A stretch of 64,000 nt of DNA from Streptomyces typhae (GTDB lineage Bacteria > Actinomycetota > Actinomycetes > Streptomycetales > Streptomycetaceae): the NCBI RefSeq assembly GCF_009755605.1, contig NZ_WPNZ01000005.1, positions 62,001-126,000 of the forward strand, given 5' to 3'. Below are positions 17,103 to 26,234 of the stretch, piece after piece. A model generated the notes under the pieces. It did not search any database and had not been told where the DNA came from. It saw only the letters and a program-made list of their open reading frames with translations. Positions within the stretch are counted from its first letter, which is position 1; each line of letters opens with the position of its first letter. A program made the position numbers and the translations under genes.

Positions 17103-19337
17103 CTATGGGGTGGCCGTGCTGTGGGGGGCGGTGGCAGTCAGGACGAGGATCGCCCGGTCGTCGTCGATGTCGCCGCCGTCGGTGAAGGTGTGCAGCGTTG
17201 TGACGATCCTGTCGATGATGAGCTGGGCGCGGGGTCGGCCCGGGAGGCGCGCCACGGCCTCGGCGAGGCGCTGATCACCGAGCATGTCACCGTCTTGGCG
17301 GCGGGCTTCGGTGATGCCGTCGGTGTAGAGGACCAGGCTCTCGTGGGGTCGCAGATGAAGACGGTGGGGGGTGACGTGCGCGTCGGGGGTGACACCGAGC
17401 AGCAGCCCTTTCGCGTCGAGGGCGTGCACGGTGCGGCAGGAGTCCCGGTGCAGGGGCGCGTTGTGCCCGGCTCGGACGAATTCGATGTCGAGTCCGGTGG
17501 GGGTGGGGGTGAGCCGGCCGTAGACGAGGGTGACGAAGCCGGTGCCGTGGCTGCCGGGCCGGTCGATGAGGGCTTCGTTGACGGCCTGGACGACGTCGGC
17601 GGGGCCCGGGAGGCGGGAGGCGACGGCGCGGGCGGTGTGGCGGACCAGGGCGGTGGTGGTGGCGGCGATGGCGCCGCGGCCGCAGACATCGCCGAGGAGG
17701 AACGCCCAGCGGCCGTCTTTGAGGGGGAAGACGTCGTAGAAGTCCCCGCCTATGTCGAGTCCTTCGCCGGCGGGGTGGTAGTAGGTGGCGACGTCGGTGC
17801 CGGGTACGTCGGGCAGATCGGGCAGGAGGAGCCCTGCTTGGAGGTCGCGGGCGAGGGCGGCCCGGTCGGTGTACTGGCGGGCGTTGCGTGCGGCCGAGGC
17901 GGCGCGGCGGGCGAGTTCCTCGGCCAGGGCGACGTTGTGGCCGTCGAAGACGTGGTCACCGGTGGACAGCAGGGTCACGGCACCGAATGCCCGGTCATGG
18001 TCCATGAGGGGCACGCACAGGTAGCCGGTGACATGAAGGTCGTGCCAGGGGCCGGGCCCGGTGGGAGTACGGCGGGCCACCTCGCTGGTGCCGGAGGCCA
18101 GGACGCGGGCGACGGCGTCGTCCGCGGCGTCGTAGACGGGGATGTGGGAGGTGAGCAGGTCCCGCTCGCCCGGAGTGGGGGCAGCGGCGGCGACCCGGCG
18201 AACCCGCCCGCCCTCGATGAGGTCGACCGTGCACAGCGGCGCCAGCTTCGGCGCGCAGGAGCCGGCCAGCCTCGACAGCACCTGGGCGGCGTCCAGGTCG
18301 GAGGTGAGCGCGCTGCTGGCCTCCAAGAGGAAAGCAAGGTCGTCGCGGACGGCCTTCTCCCGTGCTTCTGCCGCCGCACGGGCCAGTTCGGCGTGGTGGC
18401 GTTCGATGGCCAGCGCGGCGGTGTCGGCGAAGACCCGTGCCAGGGCGAGATCGGCTTCCTGGGGCGAGCGCGGGGTGCGGTGGTACATCGCGAAGGTGCC
18501 CAGCAGGGCGCCGTCGCGAGCCAGGATCGGGGTGGACCAGCACGCGGCGAGACCGGCCTGGTCGGCCAGCGCCCGGAAGTCGTCCCAGAACCGGTCGGTC
18601 GCGATATCGGCGACGATCACGCGCTGGCGGCGGTGAGCAGCGGTACCGCAGGAGCCGACGCCCTCGCCGGTGGCGATGCCGTCGATGGCCCGGTTGTAGA
18701 ACTCGGGCAGGCTGGGGGCTGCCCCGTGCCGCAGATGCCGGCCGTCGGGGTCGGCGAGCAGCACCGACACCAATACTTCCTCGGGTGCGAGAGCCTCGAT
18801 GGCGCGCGCCATTCCCTCCAGCACGTCCGGCAGCGGGGCTTGGCGGGCGATCTGCTCCAGCAGCACCCGGTGCTCGGCTGTCAGCCTCTGGGCGTGCTTG
18901 ACCTGGGTGGTCTCCACCCCGACCACCCGCACTCCCCGCACGTTGCCGCCCGCGTCCAAGCGGGGCTCGTAGGTGAAGTCGAAGAAGCCCTCCCGGGCGC
19001 CGTCGCCCTCACCGAGCAGAACGCGGGCATCGCGGGCGTTGTGGGTTTCGCCGGTGCGGTAGACCCGGTCCAGGAGCGTGATGAAGCCCTGCCCGGCGAG
19101 TTCCGGCATCAGCTGCCCCAGCGGCAGTCCGGTACCGGTGCGCTCGCCGCCGATCGCGGCGAAGAAGGCCCCGTTCGCCGTCTCCAGCATGTGAGCGGGA
19201 CCGGCGAGGTAGGCGAATATGACAGCGGACTCGCCGAACAGCGCCTGCAGATCATGATCCGCGCCTTCCTGGGCGGCCGTGCGCGCTCCCGCCGTGGTGG
19301 CAGGTTGGGGGGCCTGCCGCCCCGGAACGCGCGTCAT
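17103..19337 (-). CDS. PAS-GAF-GAF-SpoIIE protein phosphatase (PP2C-type)
   Basis: 744 aa. Layout: PAS-like domain (about 35-150), a GAF domain (about 165-310, with GVGSCGTAAHRRQRVIVADI), a second GAF-like domain (about 335-490) and a SpoIIE/PP2C phosphatase domain (about 505-735). The metal-binding acidic residues are visible in GGDFYDVF, GDVCGRG, YTDGITEAR and DDDRAILVL. Such proteins dephosphorylate STAS anti-anti-sigma factors to start general stress sigma responses, so a functional link to the STAS protein at 11035-11367 or the anti-sigma ATPase at 52530-53069 is possible but not shown. ATG 19337 has a purine-rich GAGGGAAAGG upstream. Confidence 0.92.
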   Translation of the reverse strand: MTRVPGRQAPQPATTAGARTAAQEGADHDLQALFGESAVIFAYLAGPAHMLETANGAFFAAIGGERTGTGLPLGQLMPELAGQGFITLLDRVYRTGETHNARDARVLLGEGDGAREGFFDFTYEPRLDAGGNVRGVRVVGVETTQVKHAQRLTAEHRVLLEQIARQAPLPDVLEGMARAIEALAPEEVLVSVLLADPDGRHLRHGAAPSLPEFYNRAIDGIATGEGVGSCGTAAHRRQRVIVADIATDRFWDDFRALADQAGLAACWSTPILARDGALLGTFAMYHRTPRSPQEADLALARVFADTAALAIERHHAELARAAAEAREKAVRDDLAFLLEASSALTSDLDAAQVLSRLAGSCAPKLAPLCTVDLIEGGRVRRVAAAAPTPGERDLLTSHIPVYDAADDAVARVLASGTSEVARRTPTGPGPWHDLHVTGYLCVPLMDHDRAFGAVTLLSTGDHVFDGHNVALAEELARRAASAARNARQYTDRAALARDLQAGLLLPDLPDVPGTDVATYYHPAGEGLDIGGDFYDVFPLKDGRWAFLLGDVCGRGAIAATTTALVRHTARAVASRLPGPADVVQAVNEALIDRPGSHGTGFVTLVYGRLTPTPTGLDIEFVRAGHNAPLHRDSCRTVHALDAKGLLLGVTPDAHVTPHRLHLRPHESLVLYTDGITEARRQDGDMLGDQRLAEAVARLPGRPRAQLIIDRIVTTLHTFTDGGDIDDDRAILVLTATAPHSTATP

Positions 19338-19663
19338 GAAGTCTGCCTTTCCCTCGGCTGTGCCGGCGCAGCCACGATGTCACGCCGCTCCGTGGCCGCC
19401 ACAAGGGCCTGGTCCGTATCGGGGTACACGTCGAAGATCCGCTCCGCACCTGTACAGCGCCGACACCTCTCCGAAGAACTGTTCACCAGAGCCCTGACCG
19501 ACGAAGGCTTCCTTTACAGTGACTGTAGAAATACCGCCACCGCAAGAACAGCCCCTGAACGAAGGAGCCACGGACCCGCGATGGGTGAGCCTCCCAGTAC
19601 CAGCCGTGCCATTCCCCGCGCGCACCGCGCGCGACCCGAGGTCGAGGGAACGGGGGTGGCACG
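19338..19663. other. 326-bp divergent promoter region
   Basis: Lies between the SpoIIE-type gene and the CNNM gene pair and should contain both promoters. The clearest element is the palindrome at 19515-19527. The frames open here do not look coding. Confidence 0.5.
19515..19527. promoter_or_regulatory. Palindrome TACAGT-G-ACTGTA, candidate operator
   Basis: A perfect 6+1+6 palindrome in an AT-richer patch 137 bp upstream of the first CNNM gene. The TACA-n5-TGTA shape recalls BlaI/CopY-type operators. No such regulator gene is seen nearby, so the assignment is weak. Confidence 0.35.
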
Positions 19664-20992
19664 GTGACCGAGGTGCTCCTGCTGCTCCTGGCCCTGCTCC
19701 TCACCCTGGCCTGCGCGGTCTTCGTGGCCGCCGAGTTCTCCCTGACCACCGTCGAGCGTGGTGACCTGGAACGGGCAGCCGAAGCGGGTGAGCGGGGTGC
19801 GGCAGGCGCCCTCAAGGCGGCACGCCGGCTGACGTTCCAGCTCTCCGGCGCCCAGCTCGGCATCACCGTCACCTCGCTGGTGATCGGCATGCTCGCCGAG
19901 CCCTCGCTCGCCGCCCTGCTCCGCGGACCGCTGCGGAGCGCGGGCCTCGGCGGTGCCGCTCCGGCCGCGGCCACGGTCCTCGGGGTCGTGCTGTCCACCG
20001 TGGTCCTGATGGTCGTCGGTGAGCTGGTGCCGAAGAACTGGGCGATCTCGCGCCCCCTGGCCGTCGCCAAGGTGGTGGCGGCACCCCAGCGCGGCTTCAC
20101 CACCGCTTTCGGGCCCTTCATCCGGCATCTGAACGACACCGCGAACCGGTTCGTGCGCCGCGTCGGCCTGGAACCGGCCGAGGAACTCGCCTCCGCTCGC
20201 GGCCCGAAGGAGCTCGTGGCCCTCGCCCGGCACTCGGCGGCCGAGGGCGCCATCGAGGCCGACTCCGCGGAACTGTTCGTGCGCACCCTGCACCTCGGCG
20301 AGCTGACCGCCGAGAACGTCATGACGCCCCGCGTGGACGTGCGCGCTCTGGAGGCCCACGCCACGGCGGCGGACGCCGCAGCCCTGACGCACGCCACCGG
20401 CCTTTCCCGCTTCCCGGTCTACCGCGACAGCCTCGACGAGGTCATCGGCACCGTCCACATCCGCGACGTCCTCGCCCTCGACCCCGCGGAGCGGGACCTC
20501 ACCCCGGTCACCGACCTCGCCGGCGAACCGCTCCTCGTACCCGACAGCCTGTCCGCGGACCGGCTCCTCGAACAGTTGCGGGCGGCCCGCACCATGGCCG
20601 TGGTCATCGACGAGTACGGCGGCACGGCGGGTGTCGCCACCGTCGAGGACCTCGTCGAGGAGGTCGTCGGCGAGGTCCGCGACGAGCACGACCCCGTGGA
20701 GGCCCCGGATCTGCTGCCCGTCCCGCGGGGCGCGGAGGAGCGGCCCGAGTGGGAGGCCGACGGCGGTGTCCGCATCGACCAGCTCGACGCCGTCGGCCTG
20801 ACGGCACCGGACGGCCCGTACGAGACCCTCGCGGGACTGATCGCGACCCGTCTGACCCGGATCCCGGCGCGGGGCGACAGCGTCGACGTCGACGGCTGGC
20901 GCCTGACCGTCCTCGCGGTCGCCCACCACCGCGCCGACCGCGTCCGCATCACCGCCCCCGCCGCCCGGCAGGCCATGGAGGACGCCCGATGA
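19664..20992 (+). CDS. CNNM/CorC-family membrane protein (hemolysin-like)
   Basis: 442 aa from GTG. N-terminal DUF21/CNNM transmembrane domain (about 1-190: hydrophobic start, FQLSGAQLGITVTSLVIG, VGELVPKNWAIS), a CBS pair (about 205-345; ENVMTPRVDV, then DEYGGTAGVATVEDLVEEVVGE) and a C-terminal CorC_HlyC domain (about 355-435; DGPYETLAGLI). The family is linked to Mg2+/Co2+ transport or resistance; 'hemolysin' is a legacy label. The stop overlaps the start of the next gene (ATGA), so the two are translationally coupled and probably work together. Confidence 0.92.
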   Translation: MTEVLLLLLALLLTLACAVFVAAEFSLTTVERGDLERAAEAGERGAAGALKAARRLTFQLSGAQLGITVTSLVIGMLAEPSLAALLRGPLRSAGLGGAAPAAATVLGVVLSTVVLMVVGELVPKNWAISRPLAVAKVVAAPQRGFTTAFGPFIRHLNDTANRFVRRVGLEPAEELASARGPKELVALARHSAAEGAIEADSAELFVRTLHLGELTAENVMTPRVDVRALEAHATAADAAALTHATGLSRFPVYRDSLDEVIGTVHIRDVLALDPAERDLTPVTDLAGEPLLVPDSLSADRLLEQLRAARTMAVVIDEYGGTAGVATVEDLVEEVVGEVRDEHDPVEAPDLLPVPRGAEERPEWEADGGVRIDQLDAVGLTAPDGPYETLAGLIATRLTRIPARGDSVDVDGWRLTVLAVAHHRADRVRITAPAARQAMEDAR

Positions 20993-22050
20993 CCACCGTC
21001 CAGCTCCTCATCGGCGCCCTGACGCTGCTGACGAACGCCTTCTTCGTCGGGGCCGAGTTCGCCCTCATCTCCGTACGCCGCAGCCAGATAGAGCCCGCGG
21101 CGCAGGAAGGCAACCGCCGGGCGCGGGCCACCCTGTGGGGTGTCGAGCACATCTCGGCGCTGATGGCCACCGCCCAGCTCGGCATCACGGTGTCCTCCCT
21201 GGTCCTCGGCGCGGTCGCCGAACCGGCCATCGCCCACCTCCTGGAGCCTGCCTTCGAGGCGGCGCACATCCCCGGCGCGTTCGTGCACCCCGTCGCCTTC
21301 GTGATCGCGCTCGCCGCGGCGACGTACGCGCACATGCTGATCGGCGAGATGATCCCCAAGAACATCGCGCTGGCCGCGCCCGTGCCGAGCGCCCTGCTGC
21401 TCGGCCCGCCCCTGGTCGCCCTCACCCGGGCCCTCAAGCCGCTGGTCTTCGGCATCAACGCCTTCGCCAACGGAGCCCTGAGGCTGCTGAAGGTCCAGCC
21501 CAAGGACGAGGTCGCCGCCGTCTTCACCGACGACCAACTGGCCCGCATGGTCATGGACGCGAGCCAGGCCGGGCTCCTGACGGCCGCCGACGGCGAGCGG
21601 CTGCGCGACGCCCTGGAACTGGGTACACGACCGGTCGGCGACATCCTCGTCCCCGCCGCGCGCATGCGCACCGTCGACGACACCGTCACCGCGGCCCGCC
21701 TCCAGCAGGTCGCCGCGCGGGCCGGTTACTCCCGCTTCCCCGTCACCGGCGCGGGCGGGACCCTCCTCGGCTATCTGCACATCAAGGACAGCCTGGGCGT
21801 CGCCGACCGCGACCGGCCCTTCCCGCACACGGCCCTGCACCCGCTCACCAGGGTGCGGATCGACACCCCGCTGGACGACACCCTCACCGCGCTGCGCGCC
21901 ATGGACAGCCACCTCGCCGCCGTCACCGGCGACAAGGGAACCGTCATCGGCTTCGTCACGATGGAGGACGTCCTCACGGAACTGGTGGGCCCGGCACCGG
22001 CGCCCGGCCGGCCGGCGGCGAGAGGGCTCTACCGGCCGAGCACCGGATAG
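20989..22050 (+). CDS. CNNM/CBS membrane protein lacking the CorC domain
   Basis: 353 aa, starting in the ATGA overlap with the preceding paralogue. It has the same CNNM transmembrane domain (NAFFVGAEFALISVRRSQIEP, TAQLGITVSSLVLG, IGEMIPKNIAL) and a CBS pair (GYSRFPVTG, GYLHIKD, VIGFVTMEDVLTELVG). It ends soon afterwards without the C-terminal CorC_HlyC domain present in its partner. Pairs of one long and one short CNNM protein are common in actinomycetes and may form a heteromer for divalent-metal homeostasis. Its last 22 bp overlap the convergent sphingomyelinase gene. Confidence 0.92.
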   Translation: MTTVQLLIGALTLLTNAFFVGAEFALISVRRSQIEPAAQEGNRRARATLWGVEHISALMATAQLGITVSSLVLGAVAEPAIAHLLEPAFEAAHIPGAFVHPVAFVIALAAATYAHMLIGEMIPKNIALAAPVPSALLLGPPLVALTRALKPLVFGINAFANGALRLLKVQPKDEVAAVFTDDQLARMVMDASQAGLLTAADGERLRDALELGTRPVGDILVPAARMRTVDDTVTAARLQQVAARAGYSRFPVTGAGGTLLGYLHIKDSLGVADRDRPFPHTALHPLTRVRIDTPLDDTLTALRAMDSHLAAVTGDKGTVIGFVTMEDVLTELVGPAPAPGRPAARGLYRPSTG

Positions 22051-23030
22051 TGGTCGGACAGGTTGGTGTACGTGTACTCCTTGCCCCAACTCGACACGGT
22101 CCAGGGGGCGCTGACCTCCTTGATCACATCATTGCGCCAGGCGGCGGGGCGGGCGTGGCCCTTGCGGTGCAGGACGTGGTCGAGGTCCTCGCGCGGGTCG
22201 TCCGGGTAGCGCTCGGAGGCGATCGAGTTGTCCTTGGTGTCGAAGGAGTACGGGTGTCCCGTGCGGGAGTCCGCGGGCGCGAGCCCGGCGTCCGCGAGCA
22301 TCGAGGCGTACTCGCCGCTGTGTCCGTCGACGTTGAGGTCGCCCGCCACCAGGACCTGTTCGCCCGCCGGGATCCTCTTCGCGTCCAGGAAGGCGTCGAG
22401 CTCCTTGAACTGCTTCGACCGGGTGGCGGCCGCCTCGCCCGAGGCGCAGCCGGGGTCGGTCGACTGCGTGTGCGTCCCGACCACGTGCACCTTGGTGCCG
22501 CGCACGTCGAGGACGGCGTACACGAAGCCCTTGTTGGAGTATGCGTCCGAGCCGCAGGCGTCCTTGTAGACGTACTGCTCCTTGCGCACGATCGGCCACT
22601 TGCTCAGGACGGTCACCCCGCCGTCCTCCGGCGTGACCGCGGAGTACGCGCCCCCGGTCGCGTCCCATCCGCTCTTGGACCGGCCCAGGACCGGGGTCTG
22701 GTGCGGATAGTCCGCCTCGGCGCGCTGCCGCAGCACCTCGGAGGAGGAGTTGTCGAAGGCCTCCTGGACGACGGCGACGTCGTTGCCCCGGAAGAACCCG
22801 GCCGCGGCGATCTCCTTGGCTCGGTGGTCCTGGCCCCAGTTCGGGTACAGCGTCTTGCTGAACAGGAAGGCGTTGTACGTGAGGACCTTCAGGCTCGGCG
22901 TCGCCTCGGCGGCGGGCTTCGCGGGCACGGCGGCGGTCGCGGTGGGCGCGGTCGCGGCGAGCGCCGCCGCCACGGCCAGGGACACGGAAGCGGCGCCGAC
23001 CGTGTACGCACGGGGCGTGGAGTGGGGCAT
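22029..23030 (-). CDS. Secreted sphingomyelin phosphodiesterase (sphingomyelinase C-like)
   Basis: 333 aa from ATG 23030. An Ala-rich signal peptide covers about residues 1-35. The mature part is an endonuclease/exonuclease/phosphatase-fold phosphodiesterase: LTYNAFLF (metal-binding Asn), VAVVQEAFDN (catalytic Glu), VGTHTQ, VAGDLNVD and TNLSDHYPV (Asp-His pair) appear in the expected order. Bacterial neutral sphingomyelinases hydrolyse sphingomyelin to ceramide and phosphocholine outside the cell. A related nonspecific phospholipase or nuclease is possible, but the motif set fits sphingomyelinase best. The gene converges on the CNNM pair with a 22-bp overlap. Confidence 0.88.
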   Translation of the reverse strand: MPHSTPRAYTVGAASVSLAVAAALAATAPTATAAVPAKPAAEATPSLKVLTYNAFLFSKTLYPNWGQDHRAKEIAAAGFFRGNDVAVVQEAFDNSSSEVLRQRAEADYPHQTPVLGRSKSGWDATGGAYSAVTPEDGGVTVLSKWPIVRKEQYVYKDACGSDAYSNKGFVYAVLDVRGTKVHVVGTHTQSTDPGCASGEAAATRSKQFKELDAFLDAKRIPAGEQVLVAGDLNVDGHSGEYASMLADAGLAPADSRTGHPYSFDTKDNSIASERYPDDPREDLDHVLHRKGHARPAAWRNDVIKEVSAPWTVSSWGKEYTYTNLSDHYPVLGR

Positions 23031-23428
23031 GGGAGGCTCTCCCTGTGGGGGTGGGGGGCGGAACCGGCTGGGTCCTGCACCGGCGCGGCCATCCAAGGCA
23101 CCGCCGGTTACGCGCGGGTAGCGTGGATGTGTTGATCACTTGATCTGCCGTCACATGTTTGTGGACGGAGTGACGGGGTGACGGAGTGACGGGTTGACGA
23201 AGTGACGGCGACGGAGTGACGGGGTGACGGAGCGGAGGCCGCGTCCGCACGGATCGTCGACCGACGGTCTCCGGCTCCTGGTCGCGCCGCTGCCCTCCGT
23301 CCGTCAACGGCCATCGGTTCCCGGCCGCGCCATCAGCTCGGCGAACGCGGGTCGCCGCTGTGTTCCGCGTGAGCTGTGTGTGCTGCGTGCGCTGCCCGCG
23401 CGTCGTCCGCCCGACGCGCGGGCCTCGC
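23031..23428. other. 398-bp intergenic region with an 8-bp repeat tract
   Basis: Separates the sphingomyelinase promoter from the 3' end of the amidohydrolase operon. It holds the tandem tract at 23164-23233 and a small inverted repeat GATCA-ct-TGATC near 23132-23143. No gene with coding character is seen. Confidence 0.5.
23164..23233. repeat. Tandem GTGACGGA/GTGACGGG 8-bp repeats
   Basis: About eight head-to-tail copies of an 8-base unit (GTGACGGR with small variants, one shortened) upstream of the sphingomyelinase gene. The period is not a multiple of three, which fits a non-coding location. Confidence 0.85.
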
Positions 23429-24604
23429 TCATCCCGGCAGCCGCATCAGGCGCAGCAGATTGCCGTGATAGATCTGCTCGCGTGCGCCGGCCGTGAGATC
23501 GAGCGCGTCCAGGACGCGGATCGTCTCGCGGATGAATCCGGGGCCGCCCTCCGGGTCGAAGGGGCAGTCCGTACCGAACAGGACGTGTTCGGTGCCGAAG
23601 AAGTCCAGGCCGCAGCGGATGCCGATCGCGGACGCCGAGAGGGCCGTGTCCGCGTAGAAGCGGCGGAAGTAGTCGAGGGGCGGGCGCGGCGGCGTCGTGC
23701 TCCGCAGGCGCGCGAGGTCGTCGCCCGCGGTGCGGCTGCCGAGCTGTTCGCTCCAGCCGAGCCTGATCCGCCCCTCCAGGTACGGGATCATCGCGCCCAG
23801 GTGATGGGTGATGATCTTGATGTCGGGGTGCCGTTCGAGCAGGCCGGAGAAGACCAGCCGGGCCATGGCGACGCTCGTCTCGTACGGCCAGCCGAGGGCC
23901 CACCAGATCTCGTACCGGGAGGTGTCCTCGGCGGCGTAGTCGGCGAAGCCCGCGCCGCGGGCCGGATGCAGCCAGATGGGCAGGTCACGCCGGGCCATCT
24001 CGGCGAAGACGCCGTGGAAGGCCGGATCGTCCAGGGGCCTGCCGTTGACGTTGGTGAAGACCTGCACACCGCGGGCGCCCAGGCCGTCGAGCGCGAAGGC
24101 GATCTCGGCGAGCGCCGCGTCCGGGTTGTTCATCGGCAGGGAGGCGACGAACGCCGGGAACCGGTCGGGGTACCGCTCGCACAGCGCGTGCATCGACTCG
24201 TTGGCGAGCCGCGCGAGGGCGGGGGAGTCCCGCGGTCCCGCGAGCAGTTCGATCGGCGGTGAGGAGAGGGTGAGCACCTGCTGGTAGCCGTCGCCGAACG
24301 TGTCCATCATCCGCAGCCGCGCGTCGACGTCGTGCAGCGCGTCCAGTTCCAGCCAGCGCTTCAGGGCGCCGGAGTCGACGGCGAGTTCGCGCATCCGCGC
24401 GAAGTAGGGGGCGGGCAGGATGTGGCTGTAGGCGTCGAGTCTCCGGATGTCCGTCTTCGAGCCGTCCGGGCCCGTCACACCTGCCTTCGGATCGACCGTG
24501 TCGACGGCCGCTCCCTTCGGGGTGACTGTGTCGACGGACGCTCCCTTCGGGTTGAACGTGTTGATCGCCGCCGCCTCCGCGTCGGTTGTCGTCGTCATCC
24601 TCAT
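23429..24604 (-). CDS. Amidohydrolase-2 family metal hydrolase/decarboxylase
   Basis: 391 aa. The TIM-barrel amidohydrolase-2 (ACMSD/resorcylate decarboxylase-like) pattern is visible: LDAYSHILP near the N-terminus, VQVFTNVNGRPLDDPAF, PIWLHPARG, IKIITHHLGAMIPY and FGTDCPFDPEGG. The usual N-terminal metal site H-x-H is replaced by Y-S-H, which may alter metal binding. An N-terminal extension of about 50 residues contains three degenerate 12-residue repeats (VDTVTPKGAA type). It is the last gene of an ABC-importer operon; its ATG overlaps the start of the permease frame. It probably degrades the imported aromatic or carboxylated substrate. Confidence 0.85.
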   Translation of the reverse strand: MRMTTTTDAEAAAINTFNPKGASVDTVTPKGAAVDTVDPKAGVTGPDGSKTDIRRLDAYSHILPAPYFARMRELAVDSGALKRWLELDALHDVDARLRMMDTFGDGYQQVLTLSSPPIELLAGPRDSPALARLANESMHALCERYPDRFPAFVASLPMNNPDAALAEIAFALDGLGARGVQVFTNVNGRPLDDPAFHGVFAEMARRDLPIWLHPARGAGFADYAAEDTSRYEIWWALGWPYETSVAMARLVFSGLLERHPDIKIITHHLGAMIPYLEGRIRLGWSEQLGSRTAGDDLARLRSTTPPRPPLDYFRRFYADTALSASAIGIRCGLDFFGTEHVLFGTDCPFDPEGGPGFIRETIRVLDALDLTAGAREQIYHGNLLRLMRLPG

Positions 24605-25425
24605 CGCTCTTCCTTCCAAGTGCGGGGAACCCAGCGGGTGACCGTCCGGTCGACGGCCTGGACCAGTGCGAGGGCCGCCAGGGCGACGGCGATCACGATC
24701 AGCAGTACGGCGAGAACGCCCGCGCTGTCGAAGCGCCCGCCGGCTTCGGTGACGAGGCGGCCGAGGCCCACCACGGAGATGAACATCTCTCCGTTGATCA
24801 TGCCGGTGACGGCGCGGCCGACACCGAGCCGGACCCCGGCCATGATCAGGGGCGCCGCGGCGGGCAGCACCACGCGTACGAGCACCTGCCGTTCGCTCGC
24901 GCCGTACGAGTGGGCCATCTCGACCAGGTGCGGGGGCACGGACCGGACGCCCGCAGCCGTGTTGACGACGACGACGAACACGGCGTACGTCACCACCACC
25001 GCCACGATCGAGGCGCGTCCCGCACCGAGCAGCGAGAAGAACACCGGGGCGAAGACGAGCGACGGGGCGGCCAGCAACGCGTGCACGTACACGCCGAGCG
25101 CCGCGTCGACCCGGCGCCACCGGCCCATGGCCGTGCCCACGAGGAGCCCGGCGGCGAGGGAGATGACGAGCCCCAGGGCCAGATTGACGAGGCTGTCCGC
25201 CAGGCTGCTCGCGATCGTTCCCTGCCGGGTCGCCTCGACGAGCCGGTCGAGCACCGTGCTCAGCGGCGGCAGCGCCGACGCGTCGGCGGTACGCCCCACC
25301 GCTTCCCAGGCGGCGGCGCCGGCCGCGAGGCTGACGGGCGCGGCGGGCAGGCGTCGCAGGCGGGCGGCCGCCGGGCGCCGCCGGGCACCGCCGGGCCGGT
25401 GTTCCACGGGGGTCGGCGCGGTCAT
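24601..25425 (-). CDS. ABC transporter permease (Ssu/Tau type), second of two
   Basis: 274 aa inner-membrane permease. The binding-protein-dependent transport motif is seen in VEMAHSYGASERQVLVRVVLPAAAPLIMAGVRLG, which contacts the ATPase, with about six hydrophobic segments. Its start overlaps the stop of the ATPase gene (25422-25425) and its stop overlaps the amidohydrolase start, so translation is coupled. With the other permease (26231-27286) it likely forms a heterodimeric channel for a sulfonate, nitrate or aromatic-type substrate. The exact ligand cannot be deduced. Confidence 0.9.
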   Translation of the reverse strand: MTAPTPVEHRPGGARRRPAAARLRRLPAAPVSLAAGAAAWEAVGRTADASALPPLSTVLDRLVEATRQGTIASSLADSLVNLALGLVISLAAGLLVGTAMGRWRRVDAALGVYVHALLAAPSLVFAPVFFSLLGAGRASIVAVVVTYAVFVVVVNTAAGVRSVPPHLVEMAHSYGASERQVLVRVVLPAAAPLIMAGVRLGVGRAVTGMINGEMFISVVGLGRLVTEAGGRFDSAGVLAVLLIVIAVALAALALVQAVDRTVTRWVPRTWKEER

Positions 25426-26234
25426 GAGGCCACCTCGTCGGGACGGTGGGCGCGGTCAGGCCGGTGCTCCGCGTGCATGTCGCGCAGCCGCTCCCACAGG
25501 TACGCCGTGATCTCCGCGTACTCACCGGAGCGCGCGACACCGCCGACGTCGCGCGAGCGGGGCCGGGGCAGGCGCACCGGTACGATCTCGGCGATCCGCC
25601 CGGGGCGGGCGCTCATCAGGGCGACGCGGTCGCCGAGGAGCACGGCCTCCTCCATGCTGTGCGTGATGAACACGACGGTCATCCGGTGTTCCTCCCAGAT
25701 CGCGAGGAGTTCCTCCTGGAGCAGGCGGCGTGTCTGCTCGTCCACGGCGCCGAAGGGCTCGTCCATGAGCAGCACCCGCGGGCGGACGGTCAGGGCGCGG
25801 GCGATGCCTACGCGCTGCTGCATGCCTCCGGACAACTCGCCGGGCAGCTTGGCCTCGCAGCCCTCCAGACCCACCGTGGCGATGAGCGAACGCGCGCGTT
25901 CGGCGCGTTCGGCCCGTCCGACGCCGCGCATGCGGAGGCCGAACGCGACGTTGTCCAGGACGGTCGCCCAGGGCAGAAGGGCGAAGTTCTGGAAGACCAC
26001 TGCCCGGTCGGGGCCGGGGCCGCGCACCGGTGACCCGTCGACGGCGATGTCCCCGCCGTCCCAGGGCACGAGCCCGGCGACGGCCCGCAGCAGGGTCGTC
26101 TTGCCGCAGCCGCTGGGGCCGAGGACGGTCAGGAACTCGTTCTCGCCCACGTCCAGGGAGACGTCCCGCAGCGCGTCGACCCGCTCGCCGCTCCGGGTGG
26201 TGAAGGACTTGGAAAGACCCTGGATGGTGATCAT
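25422..26234 (-). CDS. ABC transporter ATP-binding protein (Ssu/Tau type)
   Basis: 270 aa. Complete nucleotide-binding domain: Walker A GPSGCGKTT, Q-loop VFQNFALLPW, signature LSGGMQQRVGIARAL, Walker B VLLMDEPFGAVD and switch His in VFITHSMEEA. The MQQR signature variant is usual in the nitrate/sulfonate/taurine group. It lies between the two permease genes with 4-base overlaps on both sides, so one operon runs from 28317 down to 23429. Confidence 0.95.
   Translation of the reverse strand: MITIQGLSKSFTTRSGERVDALRDVSLDVGENEFLTVLGPSGCGKTTLLRAVAGLVPWDGGDIAVDGSPVRGPGPDRAVVFQNFALLPWATVLDNVAFGLRMRGVGRAERAERARSLIATVGLEGCEAKLPGELSGGMQQRVGIARALTVRPRVLLMDEPFGAVDEQTRRLLQEELLAIWEEHRMTVVFITHSMEEAVLLGDRVALMSARPGRIAEIVPVRLPRPRSRDVGGVARSGEYAEITAYLWERLRDMHAEHRPDRAHRPDEVAS

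Noticed and set aside
16659..19667. A 1002-codon plus-strand frame
   Set aside because: Lies opposite the PAS-GAF-GAF-SpoIIE gene with all its catalytic motifs; the translation has no recognisable domain.
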